Made by a program: the position numbers and the translations under genes
Notes under the pieces: generated by a model
Database searches by the model: none
What the model was told of the DNA's origin: nothing
Seen by the model: the letters and a program-made list of their open reading frames with translations, nothing else
Shown here: in pieces, positions 1 through 8,131 of the stretch
How the letters are laid out: the number at the start of each line of letters is the position of its first letter
How positions within the stretch are numbered: position 1 is the first letter of the stretch
Assembly: GCF_029338255.1 (NCBI RefSeq)
Contig: NZ_CP119787.1
Location: forward strand, 2,356,001 to 2,420,000
Direction: 5' to 3'
Origin: Haloarcula halobia
Lineage (GTDB): Archaea > Halobacteriota > Halobacteria > Halobacteriales > Haloarculaceae
Length of the DNA: 64,000 nucleotides

Positions 1-1140
1 GAGCAACACGATGTTGGTCGTGCCACCAGTGGCGTTCCCAACGGAGACAGGCAGCATCGACGCGACGGACGACCCGCCGTAGCCGCCGTTCTCGTAGGCG
101 TTGTCGCCGCCGACGACGACGAGGCCGCCGCCCTCGATGACGTGCTCCTGGAGCGCACTGACGTTCCCGAAGCGCGCCGCGGGGCTGTCCTGGACGACGA
201 CGGTCGAGTATCCGGAGAGGTCCGCTGGCACCGAGTCGACCGTCGTCACGTCGTACAGCGATCGCAGGAAGTTCTCGAAGGGGTACGACCGGGCCGAGAC
301 GTAGAGGACGTCCGGTTTCTCGACGACGCGGACGCTCTTGTAGAAGACGTCGTTGCGGTCGAAGACGTCCTCACTCTCGAGCCTCGCCGTCACCCGGTGA
401 GCGCCCAGGTCCTCGAACGTGTGCGTGACCGCCGCAGTCCCGTTCTGGCCGACGGTCTTCGTGGCGACTACCTCGCCGTCGATGGCCACTTCGACGGTCG
501 ACTCGTCGGGCAGTCGGACGCCGTCGACGGAGACGACGAACCGCGACGGGACGCCCGAGCTCACGGTCTGTGGGCCGGCGACGGAGACGGCGGCCTCGCG
601 CCGCCGCGGAATCAGCTCGACGGCGCTCACCGTCGCGTTGAGCTGCCGGGCGTTCTCTCCGGAAACCGCCAGGCTCCGGCCGGCGGTGACCTGCCCGTCG
701 GAGAGGACCACCACCGTCCCGTTCTCCTGGACGTTCGCGGCCAGGCCGTCGCCGAGGCGCGAGGCGTCCCCGCTCCCGACCGTCGTAGTGGTCACCGGGA
801 CGCCGGTGGCCTCGATGTCCGCGACCAGCGACTCCCGCGTGTCGGCGTAGACCTCCATGCTCGCCGAGTCGTCGGTCAGCAGCGTCACGCTCGGTTCGCC
901 GGGCGTCTCGCGGGTCTGGACCGTGTAGGGCCCCATCGCTCCGACGACGAGGAGCGTCGCGACGAGCACGCGACTCACAAACAGGAGGCGGCGACTCCGG
1001 GTGGAGGCCGAGCGGGGGCCCCGCTCGCTCCGGAAGACGACGTACGCGAGGACCGCGACGGCGACGGGGAGCGCGGCGAGCGGCCAGAGGTGCTCGACAC
1101 CGAGCGTCAGGCCGTCCGAGAGCGTGTAGGTGGCACGCAT
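1..1140 (-). CDS. VWA/BatA-like membrane protein, 3' end outside window
   Basis: The reading frame starts at the ATG whose A is shared with the TGA of the upstream gene (TGATG, 1140) and stays open to the window edge, so the C-terminus is missing. About 380 residues are visible. Two hydrophobic segments lie near residues 18-37 and 52-70. A DDSAS motif follows them at the position of the MIDAS metal site of von Willebrand A domains, then a beta-rich stretch and a GGGLVVVGGDNAY segment that resembles the glutamine-amidotransferase-like domain seen in such proteins. It forms a pair with the next gene and probably works at the membrane, in the style of bacterial Bat proteins. The exact function is unknown. 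Confidence 0.8.
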   Translation of the reverse strand, partial: MRATYTLSDGLTLGVEHLWPLAALPVAVAVLAYVVFRSERGPRSASTRSRRLLFVSRVLVATLLVVGAMGPYTVQTRETPGEPSVTLLTDDSASMEVYADTRESLVADIEATGVPVTTTTVGSGDASRLGDGLAANVQENGTVVVLSDGQVTAGRSLAVSGENARQLNATVSAVELIPRRREAAVSVAGPQTVSSGVPSRFVVSVDGVRLPDESTVEVAIDGEVVATKTVGQNGTAAVTHTFEDLGAHRVTARLESEDVFDRNDVFYKSVRVVEKPDVLYVSARSYPFENFLRSLYDVTTVDSVPADLSGYSTVVVQDSPAARFGNVSALQEHVIEGGGLVVVGGDNAYENGGYGGSSVASMLPVSVGNATGGTTNIVLL

Positions 1141-2933
1141 CAGAGGTCACCCCGGTATCGCAGGAAGCCCACTTCGAGCAGGACCACGAACAGGCCAGCC
1201 AGCGCGGCGAACTCCGTGAGCGGTTGGGGGACGCTGCGTCGTTCCTCTCGGGTGAGGTTTCCGGTCGGCCCCGGCCGGTCCGAGAGCGGTTCGACCGCGG
1301 TGTCGGACTCGCGTTCGTCGAGCAGCGAACCGCTCACCGTCCGGGCGTCCGTGGAGTAAAAGCCCGTCCGCTGGAGCGAGGTGGTCGGCCCGGCGACGGG
1401 GCCGTCCGGTCCCTCGATGCGGTCGGCGTCGAAGCGGACTGTCTGGCCGGTCTCGTAGTTCAGGGCGGGCAACGGCTCGCGGTTCGCCAGGCGGAAGATC
1501 GCCCGCTTCCAGAACACCGGGTACTGGTAGTTGAACTTGAAACTCGATCTGTCCTCGATGTAGCCGTAGTACAGCAGTCGGCCGCCGTCGCGTTCGGCGG
1601 TGGCGATGAGGGGGGTCCCGTCGCCGAGCTCGACCACCGTCTGGCCCTCGCGGAGCGACCCGCTGACGTACTCGCTCGGCGGCTGGAATTCGATACCGCG
1701 GGTCAGCTCGTTCGGGGGCGTCGGTTTGACCGTGGCGGCGGTCCTGACCGGCCCCGGGTCGAGCAACAGGAGGTCACCGTACCGCGCCGGGAGTTCCTGC
1801 TGGGCCTGGACGACGACCCCGCCGCCGCGCTCGATGACCTCGCGCCCGGCCTCGACGTTGCCGGGCAGCAGCGCGTTCGGGTCGACGTTGCTGTAGACCA
1901 CGACGTCGTACTCCTCGGTCACGGTGGTCGGTGGCCGGTCGACGGTGACCGCCACCTGGTCGTTGACCTCGAGCGCCGTGACGAGGTACCGGTTCGGGTC
2001 GTTGGTCAGGATAAGCACCTCGACGGTGGGGTCGGCGGGCGCGGCGATGGCGACGCTGTCGTCGGTCGCGAAACTGTCACCGGGCGTGAGGCGCGCCTGA
2101 CTGCGGCCGGCGGGGACCGGGAAGGTCACCGTCTCGATGTCGTCCGGCGCGAGTTCGACGCGGGTCTCCCGGGTGCCGAGCGTGACCGTCCGCGTGACCG
2201 TTTCCCTCCCGAAGTTCGCCACGGACAGCGTCACCTCCGACCCGGAGAACTGTCGGCCGACGAACCCGACGTTCGCGTCGCCGCCGCCGTCGAACTGGCG
2301 CAGGTCCACCGAGAGGTCGCGACCGCGGGCGGTGGCGACGGCGTCGGTCCAGTCGTCGCCGGCGAAGTCGCTGAGCACGACGATGCGCGCGTTCTCGCCG
2401 GCCAGCGCGGTCGCCTGGGAGATGGCGCCGTCGAGGTCCCCTGGCGCGTCGGTCACCTGCAGTCGCTCGAGCGTCTCGCGAGCCTCGCTCGGTGGCCCCC
2501 GCTGGAGGACGACCTCACCCCCGCCGCCGGTGGTGACGACGGACGTGGTGCTCGTGACCTCCGCGTCCGCGGTCTCGAGCGCCCGGGCGAACCGGGTGGC
2601 CCCACCGTCGGCGGTCGCCATACTCGCGCTCGTGTCGACGACCAGGACCGTCTCCTCGACGGTGGCCCGCTCGTTGACCATCACGTACGGCGTCGCGAGG
2701 CCGACTGCGAGCAGGAGCAGCGCCAGCAACTGGAGGAGCAAAAGCAGGCTCCGCGAGAGCCGTTCGAGCAGCGGGTTGGTCGCCTGCTGGCGTTCCTCGC
2801 TGGCGAGAAACCGGAAGGTCGGCAGTTCCATCCGCTGGGGTTCCGGTCGGATGAAGTACAGCACCACGATGGGGACGGCGAGGGCGAGCGCCGCCAGACC
2901 GAACGGGGAGAGGAAGACGTCCGAGAGGACCAT
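1140..2933 (-). CDS. BatA-type VWA-domain membrane protein
   Basis: A protein of about 597 residues. The N-terminus (FLSPFGLAALALAVPIVVLYFIR) is the BatA/aerotolerance-regulator N-terminal membrane segment, and a second hydrophobic helix (LLLLLQLLALLLLAVGLATP) follows. The VWA domain then begins with VLVVDTSASM, an intact MIDAS motif (DxSxS). The C-terminus ends in another hydrophobic helix. An in-frame GTG at 2954 would add seven residues, but the ATG at 2933 is preferred because an AT-rich box lies about 28 bases upstream, which fits a leaderless haloarchaeal transcript. Its stop overlaps the start of the following VWA gene, so the two are translated together. The family is often linked to MoxR ATPases, but none is visible here. 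Confidence 0.85.
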   Translation of the reverse strand: MVLSDVFLSPFGLAALALAVPIVVLYFIRPEPQRMELPTFRFLASEERQQATNPLLERLSRSLLLLLQLLALLLLAVGLATPYVMVNERATVEETVLVVDTSASMATADGGATRFARALETADAEVTSTTSVVTTGGGGEVVLQRGPPSEARETLERLQVTDAPGDLDGAISQATALAGENARIVVLSDFAGDDWTDAVATARGRDLSVDLRQFDGGGDANVGFVGRQFSGSEVTLSVANFGRETVTRTVTLGTRETRVELAPDDIETVTFPVPAGRSQARLTPGDSFATDDSVAIAAPADPTVEVLILTNDPNRYLVTALEVNDQVAVTVDRPPTTVTEEYDVVVYSNVDPNALLPGNVEAGREVIERGGGVVVQAQQELPARYGDLLLLDPGPVRTAATVKPTPPNELTRGIEFQPPSEYVSGSLREGQTVVELGDGTPLIATAERDGGRLLYYGYIEDRSSFKFNYQYPVFWKRAIFRLANREPLPALNYETGQTVRFDADRIEGPDGPVAGPTTSLQRTGFYSTDARTVSGSLLDERESDTAVEPLSDRPGPTGNLTREERRSVPQPLTEFAALAGLFVVLLEVGFLRYRGDL

Positions 2934-2956
2934 TGGCGGAACAACTCTCGGCACCC

Positions 2957-2967
2957 GTATTTATGTT
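2957..2967 (-). promoter_or_regulatory. TATA-like box of the BatA-like gene
   Basis: On the minus strand AACATAAATAC lies about 28 bases before the ATG at 2933. This spacing is typical for leaderless haloarchaeal mRNAs and decides the start choice. Confidence 0.5.
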
Positions 2968-3009
2968 GTGTCTGAATTGGCACGAAGACGGGGCGGTCGA
3001 GGGGCGACC

Positions 3010-3654
3010 TCACTCGCTTCGCACCGGGTCGAACCGGCGGGCGGCGATCGCGACGTCCGCCGGGGTGTCGACGCTCGTCAGCGACCGGCGGCCGACCGCC
3101 GCGGACGCCACGTCGAGTTCCCGGGTGGGCAGGCGCCTGAGCACCGCTCGCAGACTCCGCTCGCCGTCGTCGAGCGCGGCACCGGCCGCCTCGATGGTCT
3201 CGGCGACCGGATAGACGGCGTGGAGCGGTTCAGGGCCGTCGGCCGTGGTCGGTACCACGGCACAGGGGCCCTCCGGGACACGTTCCAGCAGGGCGGCGAG
3301 AGACGGTGGTTCGACGAGGGGCATGTCGCAGGCGACGGCCACGGCGTACTCCGTCTCGACGAGGCGGAACGCGTCCCGGAGTCCCGTCAGCGGCCCCTCG
3401 TCGGGGCGTTCGTCGACTGCGAACCGGACGCCACGCGCCCGGTCGGAGAGCGCGGCCGCAAACGCCTCGCGCTGGTCGGCCCGGCAGTTCACGACGACGT
3501 CGCCGGTCACCGAGCCCACCCTGCCGACGACGTGGTCGAGCATCGGCCGCCCGCCGAGCGGGGCGAGCGCCTTCTCCCGGTCGCCGAACCGCCGGCCGCG
3601 ACCGCCGGCGACGACGACCCCGGTCGCCGGCGTCGCCAGGCCGGCGTCGATCAC
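3010..3654 (-). CDS. mobA: Molybdenum cofactor guanylyltransferase MobA
   Basis: Protein of 214 residues. The N-terminal GVVVAGGRGRRFG is the nucleotide-binding signature of MobA, followed by EKALAPLGGRPML and the VACDMPLV motif that carries the metal-binding aspartate. MobA transfers GMP to molybdopterin to make the bis-MGD form of the cofactor that NarG uses. The GTG start overlaps the stop of the Mrp-like gene as GTGA. It is the last gene of the nitrate reductase operon, so cofactor maturation is made together with the enzyme. Confidence 0.9.
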   Translation of the reverse strand: MIDAGLATPATGVVVAGGRGRRFGDREKALAPLGGRPMLDHVVGRVGSVTGDVVVNCRADQREAFAAALSDRARGVRFAVDERPDEGPLTGLRDAFRLVETEYAVAVACDMPLVEPPSLAALLERVPEGPCAVVPTTADGPEPLHAVYPVAETIEAAGAALDDGERSLRAVLRRLPTRELDVASAAVGRRSLTSVDTPADVAIAARRFDPVRSE

Positions 3655-4892
3655 GGCTTGACTGTCTCTAAGACCCAGTCGTCGGGCGTCGCCCGCCGGA
3701 CCTCGAACGGGTCGAACGCCGACCGCGGCGCCGCCGCGAGCCGCCCGAGGAAGGGCCCGACCGGGCTCGGGTCGCGGTCGCTGACGAGGACGAACCGGTC
3801 ACCGCTGTCCAGCGTCTCGAACCGCTCGCGGACGCGGTCCTTTCGCTCGCCGGGTGGCTGCCCGCGGATGTCGACGGCATCCGCGGGGACGTCGACGGTC
3901 CCGGCAGCGTCGAGAGCGTCCGTCACGGCGGTGCCCAGGCCGGCGACTACCTCCGGGACGGCGCCGGGCTCTGCCGTCCCCTGCAGGTCGTGCGTGAACG
4001 GCACCTCCAGCAGGACCGGCGCGTCGAGGTCCGAGAGTGCGTCCTCGGTGAACAGGTCGTTGGCCTCGCCACAGCAGTCACAGACGTACTCGGCCATGTT
4101 GACGACGGTCCCCAGCACCGGGACGTCGTTGTCCCGGAACAGTTCGACGGTCCGGGCGGTGTCGCTGACACTCGCGTGGAACGGGGTCGTGACGACGACG
4201 ACGCCATCGACCGGCACCTCCTGAAGCGTCGTCAGCACCACGTCGCCTGTCCCCGGCGGGAGGTCGACGACGAGCACGTCGTCGTTTCGCCACGCCGTGT
4301 TCGCAAAGAGGTCGTCCAGCGCGTCGTGGGCCATCGCCCCCCGCCAGGCCAGCGGCGCGCCGGACTCCATCAGCCCGACGCTCATGACGTCCATCCCGCC
4401 GGTCCCGACCGGGAGGGGGTCCCCTTCGTCGCTGGAGTGGACGGGCCCGCTGACGTCGAGCAGCGACGGGACGTTCGGCCCGTGGATGTCGGCGTCGAAC
4501 AGCGCCACGTCGTGGTCGGCGGCGAGGGCACACGCCAGATAGGCAGCCGTGGTGGACTTGCCGACGCCGCCCTTCGCGCTGGCGACGGCGACGACGTGGT
4601 CGAACGCGTCGACGCTGGCGCGACTGTCGGTGGACGGGGTCGCGCGCTCGACGTGGGCGCTGTCGACGCCGTCGACGTCGTCGACGGCCCGGAGCATCGC
4701 CTCCACGACCTGGGTACTGGTCTCCGCGTCGAGCGCCGCCAGGTCGGCGTGAATCGTGGCCTCGCCGTCCTCGACGGCGACGTCCTCGACGAACCCGGCG
4801 TCGAACACCGAGAGGTCGGCCTCGGGGTCCCGGACGGCTCTGAGCGCTGCTTCGATGCGGTCGGTCACGGTGGGGTCGGACTGGGCTGTCAT
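3651..4892 (-). CDS. Mrp/NBP35-type P-loop ATPase with DUF59 head and DUF2249-like tail
   Basis: Protein of 413 residues. Residues 1-80 form a MIP18/DUF59 domain. The deviant Walker A motif AKGGVGKST is at 106-114. A CDCCGE cysteine pair near residue 270 matches the metal or Fe-S binding CxxC of Mrp scaffolds. The last 70 residues (ERFETLDSGDRFVLVSDRDP and on) resemble a DUF2249 domain, which is unusual as an Mrp fusion. The ATG at 4892 lies two bases after the HEAT gene stop; the longer open frame upstream has shadow composition. Mrp proteins carry and transfer Fe-S clusters. Its position between narJ-side genes and mobA suggests a role in maturing the NarGH or Rieske clusters; that role is inferred. 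Confidence 0.88.
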   Translation of the reverse strand: MTAQSDPTVTDRIEAALRAVRDPEADLSVFDAGFVEDVAVEDGEATIHADLAALDAETSTQVVEAMLRAVDDVDGVDSAHVERATPSTDSRASVDAFDHVVAVASAKGGVGKSTTAAYLACALAADHDVALFDADIHGPNVPSLLDVSGPVHSSDEGDPLPVGTGGMDVMSVGLMESGAPLAWRGAMAHDALDDLFANTAWRNDDVLVVDLPPGTGDVVLTTLQEVPVDGVVVVTTPFHASVSDTARTVELFRDNDVPVLGTVVNMAEYVCDCCGEANDLFTEDALSDLDAPVLLEVPFTHDLQGTAEPGAVPEVVAGLGTAVTDALDAAGTVDVPADAVDIRGQPPGERKDRVRERFETLDSGDRFVLVSDRDPSPVGPFLGRLAAAPRSAFDPFEVRRATPDDWVLETVKP

Positions 4893-4894
4893 CG

Positions 4895-5608
4895 TTAGAG
4901 GTCTGGCATGCGGTTGAGGCGGTCCTCGCCGGGGAGCAGTCGCGCGTCGTTCTCCAGGGGGCCGCCGAACTGTCGGCGGAAGCGGCCGGGGTCGGCTTCC
5001 AGAGCGCGCTCGGCCGTCTGGCGGACCACCGTCGCGGGGTCCCCGGTGAGCTCGCGGAGGCGTTCGCGCGCCCGGTCCTCGTCGACGCCGCCGAGCATGT
5101 GGGCCGCCCACTCCCGGACGCGCTCGCTGTCGTCGCGGCTCTGTTCGAGCAGCAGGTCGGCCATCGCCTCCCCGCGGAGTTTGAACAGCGAGACGGCGGC
5201 GTTCCGACGGACGGCGTGGTGGGCGTCATCCGTCGCCTCCTCGATGTCCGACTCGTGGGCCTCCCTGTCGACGTTGTCCAGCGTGACAACGGCTTCCGCG
5301 CGGACCCACGGGTCGGGGTCGTCGAGCAGTTCGACGGCCACGGCTGCCGCGACTTCGCCGCCGTGGTGCGTCAGCGATTCGACGGCGAACTGGCGGACGT
5401 CGCTGTCGTCGTCCCCGGTGGCGGCCTTCGCCAGCGCCGTCACCACGGCCTCGCTCGAGGGGTGGTCCTGCAGCGCGAGGGCGGCGCGGCGGCGGTCGAC
5501 CGTCGCCCCCGTCTCCAGGTCGGCGAGCAGGTCGGCCGTGGCGACGCCGTCCACGGGTTCGGTGTCGGTCGCCGCCAGCTCCTCGGGCGTCGCCTCGCCG
5601 ATGGTCAC
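4895..5608 (-). CDS. HEAT-repeat protein, 5' part cut off by in-frame TAG
   Basis: Residues from the GTG at 5608 form repeated helical pairs of HEAT/PBS-lyase type (for example DDPDPWVRAEAVVTL, DDAHHAVRRNAAVSLF, DDSERVREWAAHML), a scaffold for protein contacts. The frame does not begin naturally here. It continues upstream through an open stretch with normal haloarchaeal coding sense to a TAG at 5684-5686, beyond which the same frame runs to an ATG at 5752 that overlaps the previous stop as ATGA. The intact form would be about 285 residues. Either a restart at this GTG, readthrough, a nonsense mutation or a base error applies. It may act on NarGH assembly, judging only by its place in the operon. 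Confidence 0.75.
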   Translation of the reverse strand: MTIGEATPEELAATDTEPVDGVATADLLADLETGATVDRRRAALALQDHPSSEAVVTALAKAATGDDDSDVRQFAVESLTHHGGEVAAAVAVELLDDPDPWVRAEAVVTLDNVDREAHESDIEEATDDAHHAVRRNAAVSLFKLRGEAMADLLLEQSRDDSERVREWAAHMLGGVDEDRARERLRELTGDPATVVRQTAERALEADPGRFRRQFGGPLENDARLLPGEDRLNRMPDL

Positions 5609-5683
5609 GTCCTCGCGACTGACCTCGATGTCTTCGAGCGCCTCGACGTCGCTGTGGAACCCCGGACTGCGCTCGGGGTCGAG

Positions 5684-5752
5684 CTAGGGGTCGGGGTCGG
5701 CCTCGACCTGTCTCTCGTACCGGTCGTCGTCACTCGGGCACCCGTCGGTCAT
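5684..5752 (-). pseudogene. 22-codon 5' piece of the HEAT-repeat gene, ending in TAG
   Basis: The ATG at 5752 overlaps the stop of the preceding membrane-protein gene (ATGA), as is normal for this operon. It reads 22 acidic codons ending DPDP and then meets TAG at 5686-5684. The 25 codons after the TAG stay in the same frame and join the HEAT-repeat reading frame. A single GAG to TAG change would explain the break. Confidence 0.6.
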
Positions 5753-6612
5753 CGTCCGGCCTCCCGCGTGACGAGGACGGCGACGCCGAGCGCGAACGGA
5801 ACCGCCCGCGGGAGCGACGCCGGAACGCCGGCCAGCGCGACGAGTACGATGCCGGCCAGCAGCGTCCAGCGACGGGTCCTGGCTGCGGCGCTCGCGGCCG
5901 TCACGGCCCCGGCGACGGCGAGCGCAACGAAGGGGAGGCCCGCGCCGACCACGCCGCCGCCGACCAGCGTGACCGCACCGGTGACGAACGGCACCGACAG
6001 GCCCACGACGAGGACCACGACGAACGCCAGCGCCCCGCCGAGGAGTGACTCGGCGTCGGTCGCCGCGAACAGGGGCGTGAGCGCGACGCCACCCAGCGCG
6101 AACGTCGACGCGAGCGGTCTGAGCGCCGTCCAGTCGCCGACGCCGCTCGCGAGCGCGAGTCCGAGCGCGGCGACGAGGACGGTGGTGGCGAGGCCACGTG
6201 CCCGGCAAAGGCTTCGTCGGCTTGCGAGTGCGACGGTTCCGGTACCTGCGGCCACCGCCACCGCGGCGGGCATGGCCGCCCCCCGTGAGACGAGTGCGAG
6301 ACCGCCGAACACCCCGACGAACAGGAGTCCGACGCCGGCCGCCGGGTCGGAACGGGTCACCCCGATACTGACCGCACCCAGCGCGGCCAGCACCATCGCC
6401 ATGGCCGCGAGCGGGCCGGGCGCGACCCCGACCGCCTGGCCACCCACTGCGACGCCGCCCGGGAGGGTCAGCGGCGCGTTCACCGCCAGGCGAGCGACGA
6501 AACTCGCCGTGAGCGCGACGGCGGCGAATCCGCTGCCGGCGACCGTCGCCGCGCGACGCGACCGATCGTCGACCGGGGGCGCCCACCGCCGCGCGACCGA
6601 CGGGACGCTCAT
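5749..6612 (-). CDS. Polytopic membrane protein of the nar operon, function unknown
   Basis: Protein of 287 residues made almost entirely of Ala/Val/Gly/Leu-rich membrane helices, about eight to nine of them, with an arginine-rich cytoplasmic N-terminus. No catalytic or metal motif is obvious. The ATG overlaps the narJ stop as ATGA, and its own stop overlaps the start of the HEAT gene in the same way. It is clearly part of the nitrate reductase transcript. A transporter or membrane assembly role is possible, but the sequence does not show which. Confidence 0.75.
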   Translation of the reverse strand: MSVPSVARRWAPPVDDRSRRAATVAGSGFAAVALTASFVARLAVNAPLTLPGGVAVGGQAVGVAPGPLAAMAMVLAALGAVSIGVTRSDPAAGVGLLFVGVFGGLALVSRGAAMPAAVAVAAGTGTVALASRRSLCRARGLATTVLVAALGLALASGVGDWTALRPLASTFALGGVALTPLFAATDAESLLGGALAFVVVLVVGLSVPFVTGAVTLVGGGVVGAGLPFVALAVAGAVTAASAAARTRRWTLLAGIVLVALAGVPASLPRAVPFALGVAVLVTREAGR

Positions 6613-7289
6613 CGCTGCCCCTCCAGGCGCTCGGCCAGATCGTTCCGGTCGGCGCGGACGACGGCCTCAAGGAGCTGGCCCAGCGGGCCGTAGATGCCGG
6701 TTCCGGGTTCCTCAGAGAGCCGGTCGTTGACGCCGGTCGCGGCGTGGCCGAGGTGGCGGTCGTGGAAGTCGAGCCGTGCTGCTGCGGCGTCCGGTCCGAC
6801 GGCGGCCTCGCGCCGGGCCAGGTAGCCCGCGAACTCCAGTTCGTAACTGAGCGCGTCGTGGTTGTCCCGGTTCCCCTGGTCGATCTCGAGGCCGTAGTAC
6901 TGGTAGGCCCGCGAGAGGTCGAGATTCACGTCGTTCCAGGACGTCCCGGGGCGGTACTTCGACTCGTATAGCGGCACCGGCGGGCCCGACGCGTCGAGCG
7001 AGCCGTCGGTCCGGTCGGTGTACTCGCTGTACCCCAGCTGGAAGACGTCGTTGTAGCGGGCCGCGAGCTGCTCGTAGTCGTCGTCGGTGGTCAGCGGCGG
7101 CACCTCGAACGCGAACGGCGTCCGGTCGAGACACGCCCGGACGTCGGCGTCCAGCGACCCGTTCCGGGCGACCTCGTGGAAGGACTCGTCCGGGTGTTCG
7201 AACGCTCTCGCGAGCACTCTGAAGAGGGTCCCGCGAGCCGTCGCGTCCGCATCGATGGCGGCCTCCGAATCGTCTGCCGTCGACCCCAT
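6609..7289 (-). CDS. narJ: Nitrate reductase chaperone NarJ (TorD/DmsD family)
   Basis: Protein of 226 residues from the ATG at 7289, which shares its A with the stop of the upstream subunit gene (TGATG). The all-helical sequence contains the TorD-type pattern LARAFEHPDESFHEV near the start and a Y-x-x-x-F core (YNDVFQLGYSEYTD; YELEFAGYLARRE). NarJ-type chaperones hold the molybdoenzyme subunit until its cofactor is inserted and, for Tat substrates, until folding is done. NarG here has a Tat signal, so this protein probably also proofreads export. It lies two genes after narH, as in other haloarchaeal nar operons. Confidence 0.88.
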   Translation of the reverse strand: MGSTADDSEAAIDADATARGTLFRVLARAFEHPDESFHEVARNGSLDADVRACLDRTPFAFEVPPLTTDDDYEQLAARYNDVFQLGYSEYTDRTDGSLDASGPPVPLYESKYRPGTSWNDVNLDLSRAYQYYGLEIDQGNRDNHDALSYELEFAGYLARREAAVGPDAAAARLDFHDRHLGHAATGVNDRLSEEPGTGIYGPLGQLLEAVVRADRNDLAERLEGQR

Positions 7290-8131
7290 CACTGCATCCC
7301 CCCTCGGGCGCGGGCGACGCCGAAGGCCGTCACGGCGACGACGGCGACGACGGCGACGCCGGCGACCGACCACAGGAGCGCCTCGAAGGGGGGTCCCGCG
7401 GACCGGGACTCGGACGGGAAGTAGTGCCACTCGCTGACGGACTTCTGCCCCGCCCGCTCGGCGTTCGAGCCGTTCCAGACCGCGAAGGCCACGTCGAGGT
7501 CCCCCTCGGTCTCGAGCGTGGTCCGGTTCTCGCCGGCAGCCTCCAGGTCACGGACGTAGACGACCGTCCAGGTAGCGTTCGCGCCGCTCCCGTGGTAGGT
7601 CGCGTTCGCGCTTACGGCCGGGTCGGGGAACGCCGTCGTCGACCCCGGCCCGCCGGCGAGCAGTTCCTGGGTCCCCGTATCGCTGCTCCAGTACCAGACG
7701 TTGACCATGTTCCGCTGCCCGCCCATCGCTATCGGTGGCCGGGCGCTGGTGTTGACCGGGAACTGCACGGCGACGGCGTCGTTGAACCGCCGCATCGAGT
7801 CGGCGCCGACGTCCCGCGTCGCGTCGTGCCACTGGAGGCGGACGAAGAGCCGCTCGTCGCTCCGGGCCGCCTGCACGTGGACCGTCTCGACGGTCGTGTC
7901 GTCTGCGTTCGGGACGCTACTGGGGGCGCTGCCGAGCGCCACGTCCGAACTCGGGACGCCGTCCCAGCCGTCGGCGGTGGGGCTGGCGAGACCCGATCCC
8001 TGGACCTCGCTGAAGGGTATCTCGTGGGCGGGTCGGGCGCTCGCGAACGGCGTCGCGACCGAGGTGAGCACCACGAGGGCCGCGATGCACACGACCGAGA
8101 CCGTGACGCGGCTGGGCCGCCCCTCACCCAT
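7289..8131 (-). CDS. Ethylbenzene-dehydrogenase-type haem-binding subunit of nitrate reductase
   Basis: Protein of 280 residues with an N-terminal export signal (VVCIAALVVLTSVATPFASA) and a C-terminal transmembrane anchor (LLWSVAGVAVVAVVAVTAFG) followed by arginines. The soluble middle part matches the haem b domain of the gamma subunits of ethylbenzene and dimethylsulfide dehydrogenases. Candidate axial ligands are methionines in AMGGQRNM and the lysine in AGQKSVSEWHYF. It would sit on the outer face and pass electrons to NarH in place of a NarI subunit. Its start lies eight bases inside the 3' end of narH. The equivalent reading frame in Haloferax nar operons is known only as ORF7. Confidence 0.8.
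   Translation of the reverse strand: MGEGRPSRVTVSVVCIAALVVLTSVATPFASARPAHEIPFSEVQGSGLASPTADGWDGVPSSDVALGSAPSSVPNADDTTVETVHVQAARSDERLFVRLQWHDATRDVGADSMRRFNDAVAVQFPVNTSARPPIAMGGQRNMVNVWYWSSDTGTQELLAGGPGSTTAFPDPAVSANATYHGSGANATWTVVYVRDLEAAGENRTTLETEGDLDVAFAVWNGSNAERAGQKSVSEWHYFPSESRSAGPPFEALLWSVAGVAVVAVVAVTAFGVARARGGMQ

Noticed and set aside
1224-2975. Long plus-strand open frame of 583 codons opposite the BatA-like gene
   Set aside because: Arg/Gly/Asp-rich translation without domains; typical antisense openness caused by high third-position GC opposite a well-supported gene.
5684-5686. TAG read as pyrrolysine
   Set aside because: TAG ends other genes in the window (narB, the small membrane gene before narG, phaZ, the 22-residue microprotein), no pyl or methylamine methyltransferase genes are present, and a point change is simpler.
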